Shown piece after piece: positions 61,691-64,000 of a stretch of DNA of 64,000 nt (its first letter is position 1; every line of letters starts with the position of its first letter). The translations under genes were made by a program, and so were the position numbers. This DNA comes from Bradyrhizobium sp. JYMT SZCCT0180 (lineage in GTDB: Bacteria > Pseudomonadota > Alphaproteobacteria > Rhizobiales > Xanthobacteraceae), in the NCBI RefSeq assembly GCF_018130165.1, contig NZ_JAFCLZ010000002.1, positions 186,001 through 250,000 on the forward strand. Direction: 5' to 3'. The notes below the pieces were generated by a model. It did not search any database and was not told where the DNA came from. It saw only the letters and a list, made by a program, of their open reading frames with translations.

Positions 61691-62755
61691 TTAGATGCTG
61701 CCGCGTTCGACGAAGAAGAGTTCGACCGCGTGTTGCTGCACGGCATGCGGCGAACCGGCCAAACGCGCCAGCAGAAGTTCGCCGGCGATCCGGCCGATCG
61801 CCGCGGAATCAAATGCGATCGTGGTGAGGCCCGGCGTCATCTGATCCGCCACGTCGTTGTCGCCGAAGCCGAGCAACGCAAGATCGCGCGGCACGGACAG
61901 GCCGCGGGAGCGCGCTTCGATCAGCGCTCCCGTCGCCAATAGATCGTTGGCGCAGAAGACGGCGTCGACCGGATCGCCGCGGGCGAGAAGGGCGCCGAAG
62001 GCGGTGCGGCCGTCGACAAGACCGGTGACCTCGCCGACGGCGATCTCGTGCACGATCTCGATGCCGAGTTTTCCAGCGGCTGCGCGAAAACCGTCCCGGC
62101 GTAGCGCGCCGCGGCCGCTGCTGCGACCGATGAAGGCAACGCGGTGATGTCCGGCGGTCGCCAGTCGCCGTGCCGCCATCGCTCCGGCATCCGCATTGGA
62201 GAATCCGACGAGCATGTCGATCGGATCACGCGGATAGGCCCATGTCTCGATCACCGGAATGGCCAGCTCCTGCAGGGCGGCCCGGTTCTCTTCGAGCTCG
62301 ATCACGCCGGTAAACAGCACGGCCGCCGGCCGGATGCCGCGCAGCGACTGCAGCATCGCCACTTCCCGGGCATAGGAGTATGAGGTCTGACCGACCAACA
62401 CTTCGTATCCTTCCGGCTCGAGCGCCGCTGCGAAGCTGCGCACGGCCAAGCCGAACTGCTGGCTGAGGATGTTGGAGACGAAGGCCATGACGACGTTGGA
62501 GCGGCCCGAACGCAACGCCCGCGCGTGAGGGTTGGAAGCGTATCCGGTCGCCTCGATGATCCCGAGAATGCGGTCGCGGGTCTCACGATTGACCTTCTCG
62601 GGATGACGCAGCACCCGCGACACCGTGATCGGGGAGACCCCGGCGCGTTCCGCCACCTCTTCGATGCGCGGCGGTCGTCCGACCGTAGTGCCGCGCCCGG
62701 GCGGTGCCGGAATTCGCACGACATCATCGAAGGTTGTCAGGGGCGGATCGGCCAT
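61691..62755 (-). CDS. LacI-family transcriptional regulator
   Basis: A 354-residue regulator. Helix-turn-helix at about residues 30-55 (PRIEEVAERAGVSPITVSRV then LRHPEKVNRETRDRIL), after an about 25-residue extension. The effector domain has VFCANDLLATGALIEARSRG and VPRDLALLGFGDNDVADQMT. It is the last gene of a minus-strand run with a deacylase and a RidA end, so the effector may be the compound these degrade. Confidence 0.92.
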   Translation of the reverse strand: MADPPLTTFDDVVRIPAPPGRGTTVGRPPRIEEVAERAGVSPITVSRVLRHPEKVNRETRDRILGIIEATGYASNPHARALRSGRSNVVMAFVSNILSQQFGLAVRSFAAALEPEGYEVLVGQTSYSYAREVAMLQSLRGIRPAAVLFTGVIELEENRAALQELAIPVIETWAYPRDPIDMLVGFSNADAGAMAARRLATAGHHRVAFIGRSSGRGALRRDGFRAAAGKLGIEIVHEIAVGEVTGLVDGRTAFGALLARGDPVDAVFCANDLLATGALIEARSRGLSVPRDLALLGFGDNDVADQMTPGLTTIAFDSAAIGRIAGELLLARLAGSPHAVQQHAVELFFVERGSI

Positions 62756-62803
62756 CGAATCCAGGGGCTAGTGTTGTCTAGAGTCGTTTCGCGTACCAAA
62801 ATC

Positions 62804-63832
62804 TCATCGGCCCGAAACCTCATCGCGTGTCAACGGCCGGCCAACCTGGACCAGGCAATCGCCGCTCTGGCAGTCGGTGTGGAGACGTTGCGAGATCACG
62901 ATCCCGGCGGCGGGGAAGTGCAGCACTTCCTCGGGCGCCTCGGGTCGTTCGAAATCGTGGTACCAGCCCGCCACGTCGCCATCCCTGACCCGCGCGCCGA
63001 CCACGACCGCCGGTTCGAACCAGCCGCGCCGTGTCGCGAACACCGCCTGGGCGTGGCTCTCCAGCGCCAGCAGTTCGGTTTGTCCTTCGATGGGGACGTG
63101 TGGGCCGAGCACGGGTGCTTCGATGATGCCAAGCGCGAGCAGCAGCCGGTCCACGGCCCGGGCGGTCAGGGCCATCGTCTGCGGCGTGACCGTGCCGCCG
63201 GAGCCGAATTCGCCGGAGATGCCGATCGCTCGGGCCCGCGCGGCAGCTGCCATCGAGGTCGGGGCTTCGGCGCCGTTTTCGGCGACAAAGGCGAACGGCA
63301 TTCCGAGCCCCTCCATGAGACCGAGCGCGCGGGCGAACATGTCCGGCGGGCCTTGCCGCTCGATCAGGGCGCAAGGCAGATGCGCCATCGACGTTCCACC
63401 GGAATGGATGTCGAAGATCACGTCGTGGCGGGGGAAGAGTTCATGTTCGAGGAAATGAGCGAGCCGGAAAGTTGGCGTGCCCGAGGGGTCGCCAGGGAAG
63501 GCGCGGTTGAGATTGCCCTCGTCAAGCGGCGAGCGTCGGCGGGCTGCCATCACCGCCGGGAGATTGGCGAAAGGCAGGATGGTCACCTCGCCCTTCATGT
63601 TGGCGGGATCGAGCCGGCGAAACAGCCGCGCGAGCGTGATCTCACCCTCGTATTCGTCGCCGTGGTTACCGGCCATCAGCAGAACTCGCGGGCCCGCACC
63701 GTTGCGGATCCGGAAGATCGGAATCTTGACCTGGAAATAGGGCGACCGATCGATCGAGAACGGGATGCTGAGGTGGCCGGACCATTTGTGGTCGGCGTCG
63801 AAGTCGATCTCGTGGAAAAGTCCGGTATGCAT
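62804..63832 (-). CDS. Succinylglutamate desuccinylase/aspartoacylase-family deacylase
   Basis: A 342-residue zinc hydrolase. The Zn ligands are His57 and Glu60 in AGNHGDEYEGE and His143 in FDIHSGG; the later Glu lies in GISGEFGSGGT. This layout is typical of the AstE/AspA/DoeB group, which cleaves N-acyl amino acids (e.g. N-acetyl-2,4-diaminobutyrate in ectoine breakdown). It lies between the LacI regulator gene and the RidA gene, pointing to catabolism of an N-acylated compound. Confidence 0.9.
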   Translation of the reverse strand: MHTGLFHEIDFDADHKWSGHLSIPFSIDRSPYFQVKIPIFRIRNGAGPRVLLMAGNHGDEYEGEITLARLFRRLDPANMKGEVTILPFANLPAVMAARRRSPLDEGNLNRAFPGDPSGTPTFRLAHFLEHELFPRHDVIFDIHSGGTSMAHLPCALIERQGPPDMFARALGLMEGLGMPFAFVAENGAEAPTSMAAAARARAIGISGEFGSGGTVTPQTMALTARAVDRLLLALGIIEAPVLGPHVPIEGQTELLALESHAQAVFATRRGWFEPAVVVGARVRDGDVAGWYHDFERPEAPEEVLHFPAAGIVISQRLHTDCQSGDCLVQVGRPLTRDEVSGR

Positions 63833-63898
63833 TGGATGCCTCAGGGCCGCGTCGTCACCGACGCCGGCCGAAGGTTGAAGGAGTGCACGAAGCGCGTC

Positions 63899-64000
63899 TC
63901 AGACGGCGGCGACGGCCGTCATCTCGACGCGCAAATCGGGGTCGGCGAGCCGCGCCTCGACGCAGGCGCGTGCGGGCGGATTGGCGGGATCGATCCAGGC
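63899..64000 (-). CDS. RidA-family protein, C-terminal part
   Basis: Only the last 33 residues are present. AWIDPANPPARACVEARLAD followed by LRVEMTAVAAV is the well-known RidA C-terminus with the Arg-x-Cys-Val pattern. RidA-type enzymes hydrolyse reactive enamines/imines released by amino-acid catabolism. Upstream of the deacylase in the same direction, 66 nt apart, so it is probably in the same operon. Confidence 0.85.
   Translation of the reverse strand, partial: AWIDPANPPARACVEARLADPDLRVEMTAVAAV

Overview
The window is a 64 kb piece of a high-G+C alphaproteobacterial chromosome. The gene families, codon use and several families of short inverted intergenic repeats point to Bradyrhizobium or a close relative (Bradyrhizobiaceae/Nitrobacteraceae). 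This assignment is an inference from content, since no rRNA or marker gene was searched. I see no tRNA, rRNA, CRISPR array, transposase or phage gene. Gene order is dense and largely operonic.

Region by region. 1-6.4 kb: a plus-strand CoA-ester catabolic cluster (end of a class III CoA-transferase, OmpA-like protein, acyl-CoA dehydrogenase, thiolase-like protein with its DUF35 partner, carboxymuconolactone-decarboxylase-like protein, SnoaL-like protein, methyltransferase). 6.4-10.3 kb: an Hsp70-like protein and the RNA-binding protein Tex. 10.3-18.4 kb: a divergent locus. On the minus strand run a 73-residue biotinyl carrier protein, a TAXI-type TRAP binding protein, its fused permease and a glutaminase-STAS-cyclic-nucleotide-binding fusion. 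On the plus strand run an IclR regulator and an acyl-CoA carboxyltransferase. 18.5-25.9 kb: patatin phospholipase, acetoacetate decarboxylase, CorA/ZntB transporter, OprB-like porin, MFS transporter and thiolase. 26.1-30 kb: a minus-strand oxidative operon (enoyl-CoA hydratase, SolA-like amine oxidase, FAD monooxygenase, DUF2783). 30.2-31.4 kb: thioesterase and TetR regulator. 31.5-40.7 kb: LysR regulator divergent from the distal valine/isobutyrate pathway (mmsA, isobutyryl-CoA dehydrogenase, 3-hydroxyisobutyryl-CoA hydrolase, mmsB), followed by an acyl-CoA synthetase, a MaoC hydratase and an SDR.

40.8-53.1 kb: a HI0933-type flavoprotein, D-threonine-aldolase-like enzyme, Uup-type ABC-F protein, YaiI-like protein, hotdog protein, 2-hydroxychromene-2-carboxylate isomerase, GlcD-like oxidase plus an orphan CoxL-like molybdenum subunit, Ppx/GppA phosphatase and RlmE. 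53.2-56.8 kb: an accessory stretch with two tandem small peptides carrying double-glycine leaders, a Ser/Thr/Gly-rich secreted protein, a DHA2-type MFS exporter, an XRE regulator flanked by a 40-nt direct repeat, and a Pmp3-like membrane protein. 56.9-64 kb: guaB, a conserved hypothetical, a DUF2272 protein of visibly lower G+C, a CurA-like reductase, and a minus-strand set of LacI regulator, aspartoacylase-type deacylase and the end of a RidA protein.

The most unusual content is the pair of double-glycine peptides near 53.4 kb, the glutaminase-STAS-cNMP fusion lying 22 nt behind a TAXI-TRAP transporter, the cysteine-less thiolase/DUF35 pair, and the carboxyltransferase/carrier-protein locus without a biotin carboxylase.
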